NCBI RefSeq assembly: GCF_002575655.3
Contig: NC_053037.3
Span: 501,836,544 to 501,900,543, forward strand
Origin: Aegilops tauschii subsp. strangulata
Lineage: Eukaryota > Streptophyta > Magnoliopsida > Poales > Poaceae
Direction of reading: 5' to 3'
DNA length: 64,000 nucleotides
Position numbers and translations under genes: made by a program. Of this stretch, positions 1-10,961 are shown in pieces. Under the pieces are notes generated by a model, which saw nothing but the letters and a program-made list of their open reading frames with translations, was not told where the DNA came from and did not search any database. How positions within the stretch are numbered: position 1 is the first letter of the stretch; every line of letters starts with the position of its first letter.

Positions 1-1793
1 GTCTGGTACACAGCATAGCATACTTCATAGAACCTATGACTGAGGCATAGGGAATGAATTTTCATTCTCATTCTATTTTCTTCAGTGGTCGTGCATTGAG
101 TCTGACTCAACTTCATACCATGCAACACAGGCAAGAACTCCTTCTTTGACTGTTCCATTTTGAACTACTTCAAAATTTTGTCAAGGTATGGACTCATTGG
201 AAAAACTTATCAAGCGCCTTGATCTATCTCTATAGATCTTGATGCTCAATATGTAAGCAGCTTCACCGAGGTCTTTCTTTGAAAAACTTCTTTCAAACAC
301 TCCTTTATGCTTTGCAGAAAAAATTCTACATTATTTTCGATCAACAATATGTCATTCACATATACTTATTAGAAATGCTGTAGTGCTCCCACTCACTTTC
401 TTGTAAATATAGGCTTGTCAGCAATTCTGTATAAACCATATGCTTTGATCACCTTATCAAAGCATATATTCCAACTCCGAGATGCTTGCACCAGTCCATA
501 GATGGATCGCTGGAGCTTGCACAATTTGTTAGCACCTTTAGGATTGACAAAACCTTCTTGTTGCATCATATACAACTCTTCTTTAATGAATCCATTAAGG
601 AATATAGTTTTGACATCCATTTGCCAAATTTCATAAAATGCAGCAATTGCAACATGATTCGGACATACTTTAAGCATTGATACGAGTGAGAAATTCTCAT
701 CGTAGTTAACACCTTGAACTTGTCGAAAACCTTTTGCGACAATTCGAGCTTTGTAGATAGTAACACTACTATCAGCGTCTGTCTTCCTCTTAAAGATCCA
801 TTTATTCTCAATAGCTCACCGATCAATGGGCAAGTCAATCAAAGTCCATACTTTGTTCTTATACATGGATCCCATCTAAGATTTTATGGCCTCAAGCCAT
901 TTCGCGGAATCTGGGCTCATCATCGCTTCCTCATAGTTTGTAGGTTCGCCATGGTCAAGTAACATGACTTCCAGAAAGGATTATCGTACCACTCTAGTGC
1001 GGACCATACTCTGGTTGACCTACGAGGTTCGGTAGTAACTTGATCTGAAGTTTCATGATCATCATCATTAGCTTCCTCACTAATTGGTGTAGGAATCACT
1101 AGAACTGATTTCTATGATGAACTACTTTCCAATTCGGGAGAAGGTACAATTACCTCATCAAGTTCTACATTCCTCCCACTCACTTCTTTCGAGAGAAACT
1201 CCTTCTCTAGAAAGGATCCACTCTTAGCAATGAATATCTTGCCTTCAGATCTGTGATAGAAGGTGTACCCAACAGTCTCCTTTGGGCATCCTATGAAGAC
1301 ACATTTCTCCGATTTGGGTTCGAGCTTATCAGGTTGAAGGTTTTTTACATAAGCATCGCAGCCCCAAACTTTAAGAAATGAAAACTTGGGTTTCTTGCCA
1401 AACCACAATTCATATGGTGTCGTCTCAACGGATTTAGATGGTGCCCTATTTAACGTGAATGCAGCTGTCTCTAATGCATAACCCCAAAACGATACTGGTA
1501 AATCAGTAAGAGACATCATAGATCGCACCATATCTAATAAAGTGTGGTTATGACGTTCGGACACACCATTACGCTGTGGTGTTCCAGGTGGCGTGAGTTG
1601 CGAAAATATTCTGCATTGTTTCAAATGAAGACCAAACTCGTAACTCAAATATTCGTCTTCGCGATCAGATCGTAGAAACCTTATTTTCTTGTTACGATGA
1701 TTTTCCACTTCACTCCGAAATTCTTTGAACTTTTCAAATGTTTCAGACTTATGTTTCATCAAGTAGATGTACCCATATCTGCTCAAATCATCT
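1..1793 (-). pseudogene. copia pol, reverse transcriptase and C-terminal integrase part
   Basis: Reading from 1793 down, 1786-1112 encodes about 224 residues of the integrase core: RSDRED with the second catalytic Asp, then TPPGTPQRNGVSER with the catalytic Glu. A linker follows, and then the reverse transcriptase from about 840 down, including WQMDVKT, LNGFIKEELYMMQ and KLQRSIYGL. The polymerase box at 362-351 reads YVND instead of the family's YVDD, so one catalytic Asp has become Asn. Frame changes and stops occur around 840-1110, near 365 and below 300. The reading continues past base 1. Insertion of the CACTA-like element at 1794 separates this part from the N-terminal integrase at 3317. 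It is not functional. Confidence 0.9.
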
Positions 1794-1832
1794 CACTAGT
1801 AGAAAATAGGGCTTTGGTTCAGGACTAATGTG

Positions 1833-1946
1833 AGCATTAGTCCCGGTTCGAGCGGCTAGGGCACCGTACAGGCATTAGTCCCGGTTCGAGCGGCTAGGGC
1901 ACCGTACAGGCATTAGTCCCGGTTCGAGCGGCTAGGGCACCGTACA
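1833..1946. repeat. Three tandem copies of a 38-bp subterminal unit
   Basis: The 38-bp unit beginning GCATTAGTCCCGG and ending CACCGTACAG occurs three times head to tail with no mismatch seen. A fourth partial copy starts at 1947 and diverges after GGTTC. It lies just inside the left terminal repeat of the CACTA-like element. Perfect identity implies recent slippage or unequal exchange. Confidence 0.9.
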
Positions 1947-2519
1947 GGCATTAGTCCCGGTTCAAATGGGACCTTTAGTCCCGGTTGGTACCACGAACCG
2001 GGACTAAAGGGTGCGATGCCCATTAGTACCGGTTCGTGGCACCAACCAGTACTAAAGGTTAGACCTTTAGTCCCGGTTCGAGCCACCAACCGGTACTAAT
2101 GGGGTTTGAGGCATTAGTACCGGTTCATGGCACGAACCGGTACTAAAGGTCCCATTTTCAAACTCTACCCCCCTTGTGGATCGCCTTTTCAGTTTTGTAA
2201 AAAGCAAAAGAAAATGATAAAAACTTAAAAAATTAAAATCCTTCCAGATGTAGTTATGTTACTACATGTACTAGTTAGGAAAATTTAAAAACTTAAATTT
2301 GGACATGTTTTGCAAAAAGTGTAGGGAAAATGTAAAACAGCTATAACTTTTGCATACGATGTCAGAAAAAACGTATAATATATCAAAATGTTCAGCACGA
2401 AAATTCGCATCCGATTTTGATGGCCTACGGCTTGTTTGCAAATTTTTAGAATCCTCAAATTCTAAAAGGAAAAAAAGTTATGCTCAAATTTCTGTTTTTT
2501 TTGAATTTTTGTTAAATCT

Positions 2520-2795
2520 GGTCAAACTACTTATTCAAGAAGTATTAGTGTTACTAAATAATTATTCAAGAATATTAGTGTTACTAAATAATTATTTCGG
2601 TTTTTTTGAATTTTGGTTAAATCTGGTCAAACAGTGGTCAAACAATGGTCAAACTAATTATTCAAGAAATATTAGTGTTACTAAATAATTATTTCATTTT
2701 TTTTTGAATTTTGGTCAAATATGGTCAAACTGTGGTCAAACTATGGTCAAACTACTTATTCAAGAAATATTAGTGTTACTAAATAATTATTGTTT
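2520..2795. repeat. AT-rich imperfect tandem array in the CACTA-like element
   Basis: Four blocks contain a shared phrase close to ATTAGTGTTACTAAATAATTATT (20-mer core TAGTGTTACTAAATAATTAT). Stretches of TGGTCAAAC repeated two to four times separate them. Spacing between blocks varies, so this is a degenerate tandem array. No coding sense is seen. Confidence 0.75.
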
Positions 2796-2929
2796 TTAGA
2801 ACAATAGTTTCAAACTCAAACAGTGAAATGTGTGACTTTATGCTCAAGCTAAATTCCTGAGGGTTAATAGGATTGACATTTTACTATTGTCAGGAAAACA
2901 ACAAGTGCAGACTTCGAAACGAGGGAGAA

Positions 2930-2996
2930 TAGAACCCGGAAGTTAAGCGTGGTCAGGCTGGAGTAGTGAGAGGATGGGTGACCGTCTGGGAAGTTA
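2930..2996 (+). other. 5S rRNA-like segment inside the CACTA-like element
   Basis: The stretch contains GAAGTTAAGCGTG followed about 20 bases later by AGGATGGGTGACC and CTGGGAAGT, in the order and near-spacing found in the 3' two thirds of plant 5S rRNA. Those blocks cover box A and box C of the internal RNA polymerase III promoter. The 5' third of the 5S gene is missing, and several positions between the blocks differ from plant 5S as I recall it. It is a fragment or derivative, not a functional 5S gene. Its boundaries are approximate. Confidence 0.65.
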
Positions 2997-3010
2997 GATG
3001 ATTTGGAATG

Positions 3011-3080
3011 ATGAGGGGTGATTAGAGATTAGAGGTTAAATTGAGCAGTGATGATGGGTGATTAGAGATTAGAGGTTAAA
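3011..3080. repeat. 30-bp direct duplication with 10-bp spacer
   Basis: A 30-bp unit beginning ATGAGGGGTGATTAGAGATT at 3011-3040 recurs at 3051-3080 with one mismatch. It directly follows the 5S-like segment. Confidence 0.85.
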
Positions 3081-3316
3081 ATAATTCAGAAATTTGAAAA
3101 AAAAATGCAAAAAAAAATTCAAAAAAATTCATAAAATTTCCTTTAGTACCGGTTGGTGTTACCAACTGGGACTAAAGGTCGACCTCCAGGCAGCGGCCAC
3201 GTGGAGGGCCTTTAGTCCCGGTTCGTGTAAGAACCAAGACTAAAGGGGGAGGCTTTAGTAACGACCCTCTAGTCCCGGTTCCAGAACCGGGACTAAAGGC
3301 CCTTTTTCTACTAGTG

Positions 3317-4325
3317 TCTGTGAAGGTCAGAAAATAACGATACCCGCCGCAAGATTCAACACTCATCGGATCGCATACATCAGTATGTATTATATCCAAT
3401 TAGTCAGTTGCTCGCTCCATTGTTCCGGAGAACGGAGTCTTAGTCATCTTGCCCATGAGGCATGGTTCGCAAGCATCAAGTGATTCATAACCAAGTGATT
3501 CCAAAAGCCCATTAGCATGGAGTTTCTTCATGCGCTTTACACCAATATGACCTAAACGGCAGTGCCACGAATATGTTGCACTATCATTATCAACTTTGCA
3601 TCTTCTGGCATCAATATTATGAATATGTGTATTACTACGATCGAGATTCAATAAACCATTCACCTTGGGTGTATGACCACAGAAGGTTTTATTCATGTGA
3701 TCAGAATAACAATTATTCTTTGACTTAAATGAATAACCGTATTGCAATAAACATGATCCAATCATATTATGCTTAACGCAAACACCAAATAACATTTATG
3801 TTAGGTTCAACACTAATCCCGAAGGTAAAGGGAGTGTGCGATGGTGATCTTATCAACCTTGGAATCACTTTCAACACACATCGTCACCTTGCCCTCAACT
3901 AGTCTTTGTTCATTTTGTAACTCCTGTTTTGAGTTACTAATCATAGCAACTGAACCAGTATCAAATACCCAGGGGCTACTATGAACACTAGTAAAGTACA
4001 CATCAATAACATGTATATCATATATACTTTTGTTCACTTTGCCATCCTTCTTATCCGCCAAGTATTTGGGGCTGTTCCGCTTCCAGTGACCATTTCCTTC
4101 GCAGTAGAAGCACTCAGTTTCAGGCTAGCTTTGGGCTTCTTCATGGGAGTGGCAACTTGCTTCCCATTCTTCTTGAAGTTCCCTTTCTTTCCCTTGCCCT
4201 TTTACTTGAAACTAGTGGTTTTGTCAACCATCAACATTTGATGCTTTTCTTGATTTCTACCTTCGTCGATTTCAGCATCACGAAGAGCTCAGGAATTGTT
4301 TTCGCCATCCCTTGCATACTATAGT
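3317..4325 (-). pseudogene. copia gag zinc knuckle, protease and N-terminal integrase
   Basis: Reading from 4325 down, the end of Gag is followed near 4110-4070 by a CCHC knuckle, CFYCEGNGHWKRNS, whose last Cys has become Ser. The protease motif WVFDTGSVAMI is at about 3970-3935. The integrase zinc domain (WHCRLGHIGVKRM...CEPCLMGK) lies at about 3560-3440, followed by the start of the core with IIHTDVC at about 3398-3378. The core is broken at 3317 by the CACTA-like insertion and continues at 1793. Frame changes separate the protease part (4061-3813) from the integrase part (3795-3400). The upstream part of gag is at 50589-51070, on the far side of the 46-kb insertion. Confidence 0.9.
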
Positions 4326-7300
4326 TGTAGCGACCCGACCTCATATGGTCAAGTCTCTGTGCTTAAGTGTCATCCCTGAATCGGTATGCTGACACACACA
4401 GTAGTCGAGGATTTATAACAGAGGTAAATCACATGTATAAAGTAACGTAAATACTATTACCTCAATTCCAAATAGCGGAAGTAACAACAAGGTTGTGGAT
4501 TCCCATCAACACCAACGGTGAAGTTGAGTGTAGAAATTGTAACCCTAACGTATCACTTACTCGTCGTAAGAATCCTGCAACATGAGACGTTGCAGCCATA
4601 TAGGTCAGTACATTGAATGTACTAGCAATTTCACACTGTAGAGCAATGCTGAATAATGACTATCACTACATGCATATTTGGCTGGTGGAGGCTCTAAGTT
4701 TAATTTTGCATAAAGCTAATTTTTCCCTACAACAAAGGAATAAATTTTATTTAACTACAAAGTTGGTTGAAAAATTATTGAGAAGGTTCCTCCAACTCAA
4801 TCCCAATTAAAAGTTAACAACCCAACAAATTAATTAAGTAATGTGATGATCAACATGATAATTGAAGATCCAAATACTCAAGATGTCCATAACCGGGGAC
4901 ACGGCTAACCATGATTAGTTTATACACTCTGCAGAGGTTTGCGCACTTTTCCCCACAAGACTCGATCTCCTCCGTTGTATTTCCCGCCCTACATGGTGTT
5001 TGAGAAATGGATGACCGAGACAAAGTCTTTCCGAAGAGGTCCCCTTAACCGATAGATAGGCTGGTACACCTACAATCCCCCTACATCTGCTAGCCCATCA
5101 TAGAAAGGTTTCCCACAACATACTGAACTATGCCAGAGCCCATAATGGCTTGTGGCTGCAACACGGAAGTTTCTAGCATGAATAATCTTATGATCCCTTT
5201 GAGCCTGGGTGGCATTCCATAGGGTGATCACACGGGTACTCCGGGATCCCCTTGGGCAAGCACTGGGTTCTCCAGGTGCCTGGGCAAACCACTGGGTGCT
5301 CCTGGGTGCCCCAACCAATCCACCTAGATGTGCATTAAAGTAGCCACCTTAAGTTTCCCTTAGTTACAAATAACTCTCACATCTTCCATTAAATCTCACA
5401 TACCAATCCATGTCTACGAGCATAGCAAGCAATATGAGCATAACGTAGTAACTCCCCAGGGTTTGATATAAGACAATAGGTTCTACCTCATCAACTACTT
5501 CCCAATACGCACATGTTACCAAATCCTACTCATGCAATGTTTGAGGGTTGAAACTAATGCATAAAACCTGGGTATGAAGAGTATGATTAAAGTGTGAACT
5601 TGCCTTGCACTGTTGATGTAGATGATTCGCACTCATAACTCTTGATAGATCTACTTGTCACACTCCGGTCAATCTATCGTAAGCAAGCAATAGTAACCAC
5701 ACATAAGCAATCAAGCAAAAGAATCGAAGAAAAGATCCCGAAAAACTTCGAAAACAAGCAATCAACTCTTGCAACATAAAACAATTTCTAACAGTAGCAA
5801 AATTAAATGAATTTGACCTTATCAGAAATTTTAGGTCAAGAGCTTCAATTTGCAAAAAGAATCAACTCAAACGGAGTTATAAAACTCAAGTTACGACCAA
5901 ACGAAGTTCAAATACAAATCTGTTTGAATTCAAATTTTAAATCCTTCAAAAATATGTTTAAGTTGTTTTACTTGATAGAGAGGATCGTAACAAAAAAGTG
6001 GGCGTTGCTTTGGTTGGATTTGGGTAAGCGAGCAAAAAGTTGTAGCCGTTTGAAAACCAGGGGCTAATCTGAAAATAATATATTCACGGATGGGTCCCTG
6101 GCCGAAATTAAAAAGAAATAGGAAAAATTCTACCGAACGAACGTTCGCTACAGAACGCTAATGAACGAATCCGTTCGATGTGAAGACCTAACTAGCGAAC
6201 GTTCTCTAAATAACTAGGTTAAATAAGAAAAACCTGGTTTAACCAAAAACCGAAAGCTGAAAAATAAACCGGATCGGACCGGGCGGTTTTACCGGTCCAC
6301 GGCGGGTTCGTCGGCGGCGGCGGCTTTCCGGCGGTAGCGGCGTCCTCCGGCGACGAGGGCGGCTGCGGCGGCGGGCGTGGTGCGGGGCGGCGGTGGATGC
6401 GGCGCGGGACTATAACGACAGCGAGGCGAGCAGGCGGCGGCGTGGTTCGAGTGGGACGGCCGCGCAGGCGGCGTCGGCGGGAAGTGTGGCGACGGCGTGG
6501 CGGTTACTGCGAGATGTGGTGGCGGTGAGGAAAGAGAGAGAGAGGGGGCAGCGGGGGCGGCGCTTATATAGGAGGGGAGGGGAGCAGCGGCGGCTTGGGG
6601 AAGGGGCTGAAGAGGCAGCGGCGCGAGTCCGGCGCGGACACGGCGTCCATGGCGGCGGCGATGTGTGTGGGAGCCGGAGACGGGGCGGTTGGGCCGGCTG
6701 GCAGGACTTCGGCCCAGCTAGCCCGAAGAGTTTTTTTTAAACAAAAACAAACAGTAAAATAAAATAAAATAAAATAGAATAAAATATAAAATATAGTATA
6801 GGCATATAATATATCAATATTTTCATAAAAAGATTTTATACAACATGAACATTTTTTTACCATCAAATAAAATCCACAAAAATTTAAATAAAACAAAGAG
6901 TGCTACTGATTTATTTAAAACCCAATAAAATCATTTTAAAAAATACCAAAATGATTTCAAATTTATTTTCTCCAATTTTCTTTGTAGGGAATCATTTTAC
7001 CCTATTTTCCATATATTTTCTTTTTGGAGAAAAATAATTTGAATAAAACCCGAATAACTACAAATTGAAAATGATTTGAAAATACCTTCAAAGGGACTTT
7101 TAAATTTGATTTCTTTTAAACTCCCAACTCATATTTCATATGGTTTGAAGAAGTCATATTATCTTCCCTCATGAAAATCATTGAGTTGCTTAGAGTTTCT
7201 GAATTTGAAATATTTCCAAATGGAATTAAAATATTTTCAAAACCCTTTTCATTTATTTAAATGGAAGAAGTCATGTCATCTTCTCTCCAGGGTTTTGTGG

Positions 7301-7488
7301 TGAAAAGAATTTGAATTCATAAATGCAAAATGAAAGTTTTGGGAAAGTCCTTTTATCCCTCTCATTTAACTTTCAAAAGTTTCAAATTTCACTCACTTTC
7401 ATTCAATCAATCACACAACAATCATGCAAACAATGAAAACTATTTATTTATTATAACATTCCAAAATTTAGAATTTTGGGATGTTACA
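4326..7488 (-). repeat. 3' LTR of the LARD-like element
   Basis: The 3163-bp LTR matches the scattered right-hand copy (37220-37322, 46242-46859, 48549-50588). It is the more complete copy: 5045-5448 exist only here because the right copy lost them. It contains a GC-rich block (about 6290-6720) next to a TATA-like box, followed on the minus strand by an AT-rich downstream part. Open frames in the GC-rich block are low-complexity Arg/Gly/Ala runs and are not taken as genes. Confidence 0.9.
6563..6570 (-). promoter_or_regulatory. TATA box of the LARD-like element LTR
   Basis: TATATAAG on the minus strand, followed by a GC-rich leader, is the likely LTR core promoter. The matching position in the other LTR copy (about 49664) reads TATTTAAG, a weakened box. 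Confidence 0.55.
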
Positions 7489-7911
7489 GACCTACCACCC
7501 TTAAAGTGAATCTCGTCCTCGAGATTCGGAGAGGCTAGCAAGAAATAGGTTAGATTTGGGGGTCTTCTCAAAATCCATCGATCGTCTCCGGGGTCTCGGG
7601 TGCTACCACCCTTAGAAGCATTGATACGGTTCCATTAAAACTCATATACTCCATCCTTATTCTTGATAGTGTCGGTCTTCTCAAATTCTCGGGAAAATTC
7701 CTACTCTGGCTCTTCTCGTACTGGCGTAACCTTTTCCTCAATTCTTCTGTCCTTCCATCTTAGTAAGGTTCTTCCATGACTGGGTCTTCTTAGCTGATAG
7801 GTCTGGCGCCAATACTAAACAACTATCGATATCTCATGGTGGTCATCAATTTATGGTTTCTCCTGCAGGAAATGGGTGTGGGCTTCATTCTCACCGAATG
7901 TCCTATGATTG
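7489..7911 (-). other. 3' internal end of the LARD-like element
   Basis: This 423-bp piece lies between the 3' LTR and the chromovirus insertion. On the minus strand it ends with a CGAGGACGAGATTC motif and a purine-rich run (GGGTGGTAGGTC) next to the LTR, a plausible polypurine tract. No open frame of interest is seen. The TSD GATTG at 7907-7911 marks the chromovirus junction. Confidence 0.7.
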
Positions 7912-10900
7912 TGTAACACCCCGGATGTAACTTTCTATATTTGTAACTCCAACTCTTGCCATTTTCGGCTATGTGTTATGATATTCCCTTCGTGGTCGGG
8001 TTTTGTCTTTCGTTTTGCATTTTTGTTCATGTCATGCATTTCATATCATGTCATCATGTGCATCTCATTTGCATACATGTTCGTCTCATGCATCCGAGCA
8101 TTTTCCCCGTTGTCCGTTTTGCAATCCGGCACTCCCACATGCACCAGCGCACCCCTCTTGTTTCTTTTCGTGAGCGGGTTTTAAACGTTCTCGGAATGGA
8201 CCGAGTCTTGACAAGTGGCCTTGGTACACTACCGGTAGACCACCTGTCAAGTTTCGTTCCATTTGGAGGTCGTTTGGTACACCAACGGTTAACCGGGTAA
8301 CCGCACAGTCCCTTTGTGTGTTGCAGAAAACCCCCCTCCAAACAGCCCAAAACCTCTCTAAGTCACCTCCATGCTCTAGGTCATTCGATCACGATCGTGT
8401 GGGCGAAAACTGTGCTCCATTTGGAGTCTCCTAGCTCCCTCTACCTATAAAAATACCTCCCCCCTCCAAAATCTCGGGCAAAAACCACCCTAACCCTAGC
8501 AAATCTCCCCGCCGCGGCCGGACACGTCCGCCTCCGGCCGGACGAAAGCCGTCGCCGCCCTCGCCCAACCGCAGCCTGCCACGTGGCGCCGCCCCGTTCC
8601 CGGCGCCGCCGGCCCGGCGAGCCCGAACTGGCCCCCGCGGCCCGTGCCCGTCGCCCGCGCCGGCCCCTCCGCCCCGCCCGCGCGCGCCGCCGCCGTTCGC
8701 CGCCGACTCGCCGGCGCCGCCGTGCCCCTCGCTGCCTCCGCCGCGGGAGCCCGCGCCCGCCGCCTCGCCGTCCATCGCCGCCGTCCGCCGCCTTCCCCTG
8801 CTCCGGTCGCCGCCCCGCCGTTCCCCTCCTCGTCCGCCGGCCGTCTCCCTCCTCTCCTCCGGCCGCCACTGCTCCGGCGAGCTCCGTCGCCCTAGCTCGA
8901 GCTCGGCCAGATCTCGATCCAGTCAGCGGTTGACTTTTCTCCCCTCTTGAAATTCTCTAAGTCCCATATTTTTCACATTATATGCTCCTGTTCATTGCAT
9001 CATATCTTTCTGCATATAGCTCTGTTTCGTGCGTGTAATATATCGAAATATTCGTCTCGTGATCACGCATATCCAGTGGCATGCTTGGTTTGCCAAGTTA
9101 CTGCCTTGTTCATCATTTTTCTTCCGGAGCACGCATATGCATCGCATACCACATCTCGCATATCATACTTGCATCATGTTGCTTGTGCATTTCCCGTGGT
9201 TGATTGTGGTTCCGTTTGCTTGTGTTCTTGTTGTGGGTAGAGCCGGGAGACGAGTTCGTGAACGAGGAACCTGTTGAGTATGCTTACGAGAATCAAGCTT
9301 TCGACAACTCTGAGAACCTTGCAAGCAAGATGACCATACCCTCGAAATCACTTCTATCTTTGCTTTGCTAGTTGTTCGTTCTTTTGCCATGCTGCGTTAC
9401 CTACCACTTGCTATATCATGCCTCCCATATTGCCATGTCAAGCCTCCAACCATCCTTTCCTAGCAAACCGTTGTTTGGCTAAGTTACCGCTTTTGCTCAG
9501 CCCTTCTTATAGCGTTGTTAGTTGCAGGTGAAGTTGAAGTTGGTTCCATGTTGGAACATGGATATGTTGGCATATCACAATATCTCTTATTTAATTAATG
9601 CATCTATATATTTGGTAAAGGGTGGAAGGCTCGGCCTTATGCCTGGTGTTTTGTTCCACTCTTGCCGCCCTAGTTTCCGTCATACCGGTATTATGTTCCT
9701 TGAGTTCGTGTTCCTTACGCGGTTGGGTGATTTATGGGACCCCCTTGACAGTTCGCCTTGAATAAAACTCCTCCAGCAAGGCCCAACCTTGGTTTTACCA
9801 TTTGCCACCTAAGCCTTTCCCCCCCGGGTTTTCGCGAGCCCGAGGGTCATCTTTGTTTAAACCCCCGGGCCAGTGCTCCTCCGAGTGTTGGTCCAAACTA
9901 GAGCACCGTGCGGGACCGTCCCTTGGCAACTTGGGTTACATTGGTACCTGTACGCTTAGCTTATCCGATGTGCCCTGAGAACGAGATATGTGCAGCTCCT
10001 ATCGGGATTTGTCGGCACAGCGGGTGGTCTTGCTGGTCTTGTTTTACCATTGTCGAAATGTCTCGTAAACCGGGATTCCGAGACTGATCGGGCCTTTCCG
10101 GGAGAAGGTTTATCCTTCGTTGACCGTGAGAGCTTATAATGGGCTAAGTTGGGACACCCCTGCAGGGTATTATCTTTCGAAAGCCGTGCCCGCGGTTATG
10201 AGGCAGATGGGAATTTGTTAATGTCCGGTTGTAGAGAACTTGTCACTCGACTTAATTAAAATAAATCAACCGTGCATGTAGCCGTGATGGTCTCTTCTCG
10301 GCGGAGTCCGGGAAGTGAACACGGTTTGAGTTATGCATGAACTTAAGTAGTTTCAGGACCACTTCTTGATCTTTTCTAGCTTCACGACCGTTGCGTTGCT
10401 TCTCTTCTCGCTCTCATTTGCGTATGTTAGCCACCATATGCTTAGTGCTTGCTGCAGCTCCTCCTCACTACACCATCCTTTCCTATAAGCTTAAATAGTC
10501 TTGATCTCGCAGGTGTGAGATTGCTGAGTCCTCGTGACTCACAGATTCTACCAAAACAGTTGCAGGTGCCGACGATGCCAGTGCAGACGACGCAACCGAG
10601 CTCAAGTGGGAGTTTGATGAGGAACGTGGTCGTTACTATGTGTCTTTTCCTGATGATTAGTAGTGGAGCCCAGTTGGGACGATCGGGGATCTAGCATTTG
10701 GGGTTATCTTATTTTCATTTGGATCTTGACCGTAGTCGGTCTATGTTTGGATTTTGGATGATGTATGAATTATATTTATGTATTGTGTGAAGTGGCGATT
10801 GTAAGCCAACTCTCTTTATCCCATTCTTGTTCATTACATGGGATTGTGTGAAGATGACCCTTCTTGCGACAAAACCACAACGCGGTTATGCCTCTAAGTC

Positions 10901-10944
10901 GTGCCTCGACACGTGGGAGATATAGCCGCATCGTGGGCGTTACA
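7912..10944 (+). repeat. 5' LTR of the chromovirus
   Basis: This copy is 3033 bp, against 4309 bp for the 3' copy. It has a TATA box near 8445, a telomere-like CCTAACCCTAGC motif near 8490 and a very GC-rich leader (8500-8920). Open frames in the GC-rich part are low complexity and are ignored. Compared with the 3' LTR it lacks about 1.2 kb at 9056-9071, where only eight bases are present. Confidence 0.93.
8445..8456 (+). promoter_or_regulatory. TATA box of the chromovirus LTR
   Basis: CTATAAAAATAC lies about 40 bp before an AACCCTAGC leader motif. It is conserved at 17129-17140 in the 3' LTR, so transcription probably starts near 8480. Confidence 0.6.
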
Positions 10945-10947
10945 AGT

Positions 10948-10961
10948 TGGTAATCAGAGCC
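10948..10961 (+). other. Primer-binding site, initiator Met tRNA type
   Basis: TGGTAATCAGAGCC starts three bases after the 5' LTR. It matches the iMet tRNA 3' end (TGGTATCAGAGCC) with one extra A, so it is slightly degraded. Confidence 0.8.

Larger units (their letters stand above)
1794..3316. mobile_element. Non-autonomous CACTA-like DNA transposon
   Basis: The element begins CACTAGTAGAAAA at 1794 and ends with the reverse complement, TTTTTCTACTAGTG, at 3316. These are CACTA-type terminal inverted repeats. It is flanked by the 3-bp duplication TCT at 1791-1793 and 3317-3319, the TSD length expected for CACTA transposons. Removing the element and one TSD copy brings the interrupted copia integrase back into frame, which confirms the borders. 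The ends are packed with short direct and inverted copies of a TAGTCCCGGTTCG-like motif (about 1833-2155 and 3140-3300), typical subterminal transposase-binding repeats. The 1523 bp contain no transposase. The AT-rich middle holds a tandem array, a 5S-rRNA-like piece and a 30-bp duplication. Confidence 0.88.

Noticed and set aside
1833..1946. Regular 38-bp repeats as a possible CRISPR-like array
   Set aside because: The units are contiguous with no spacers, and they sit in the subterminal region of a plant transposon.
2930..2996. A functional 5S rRNA gene
   Set aside because: The 5' third is missing and positions between the conserved blocks have changed; it can only be a derivative.
6393..6740. 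Arg/Gly-rich open frames in the LARD-like LTR (also 49443-49871)
   Set aside because: Same explanation: GC-rich LTR sequence without conserved domains; the two copies diverge without frame preservation.
8431..8933. Long overlapping open frames on both strands rich in Arg, Ala, Gly and Pro (also at 17260-17803)
   Set aside because: They lie in the GC-rich leader part of the chromovirus LTR, are open in several frames at once because of GC bias, and occur in both LTR copies.
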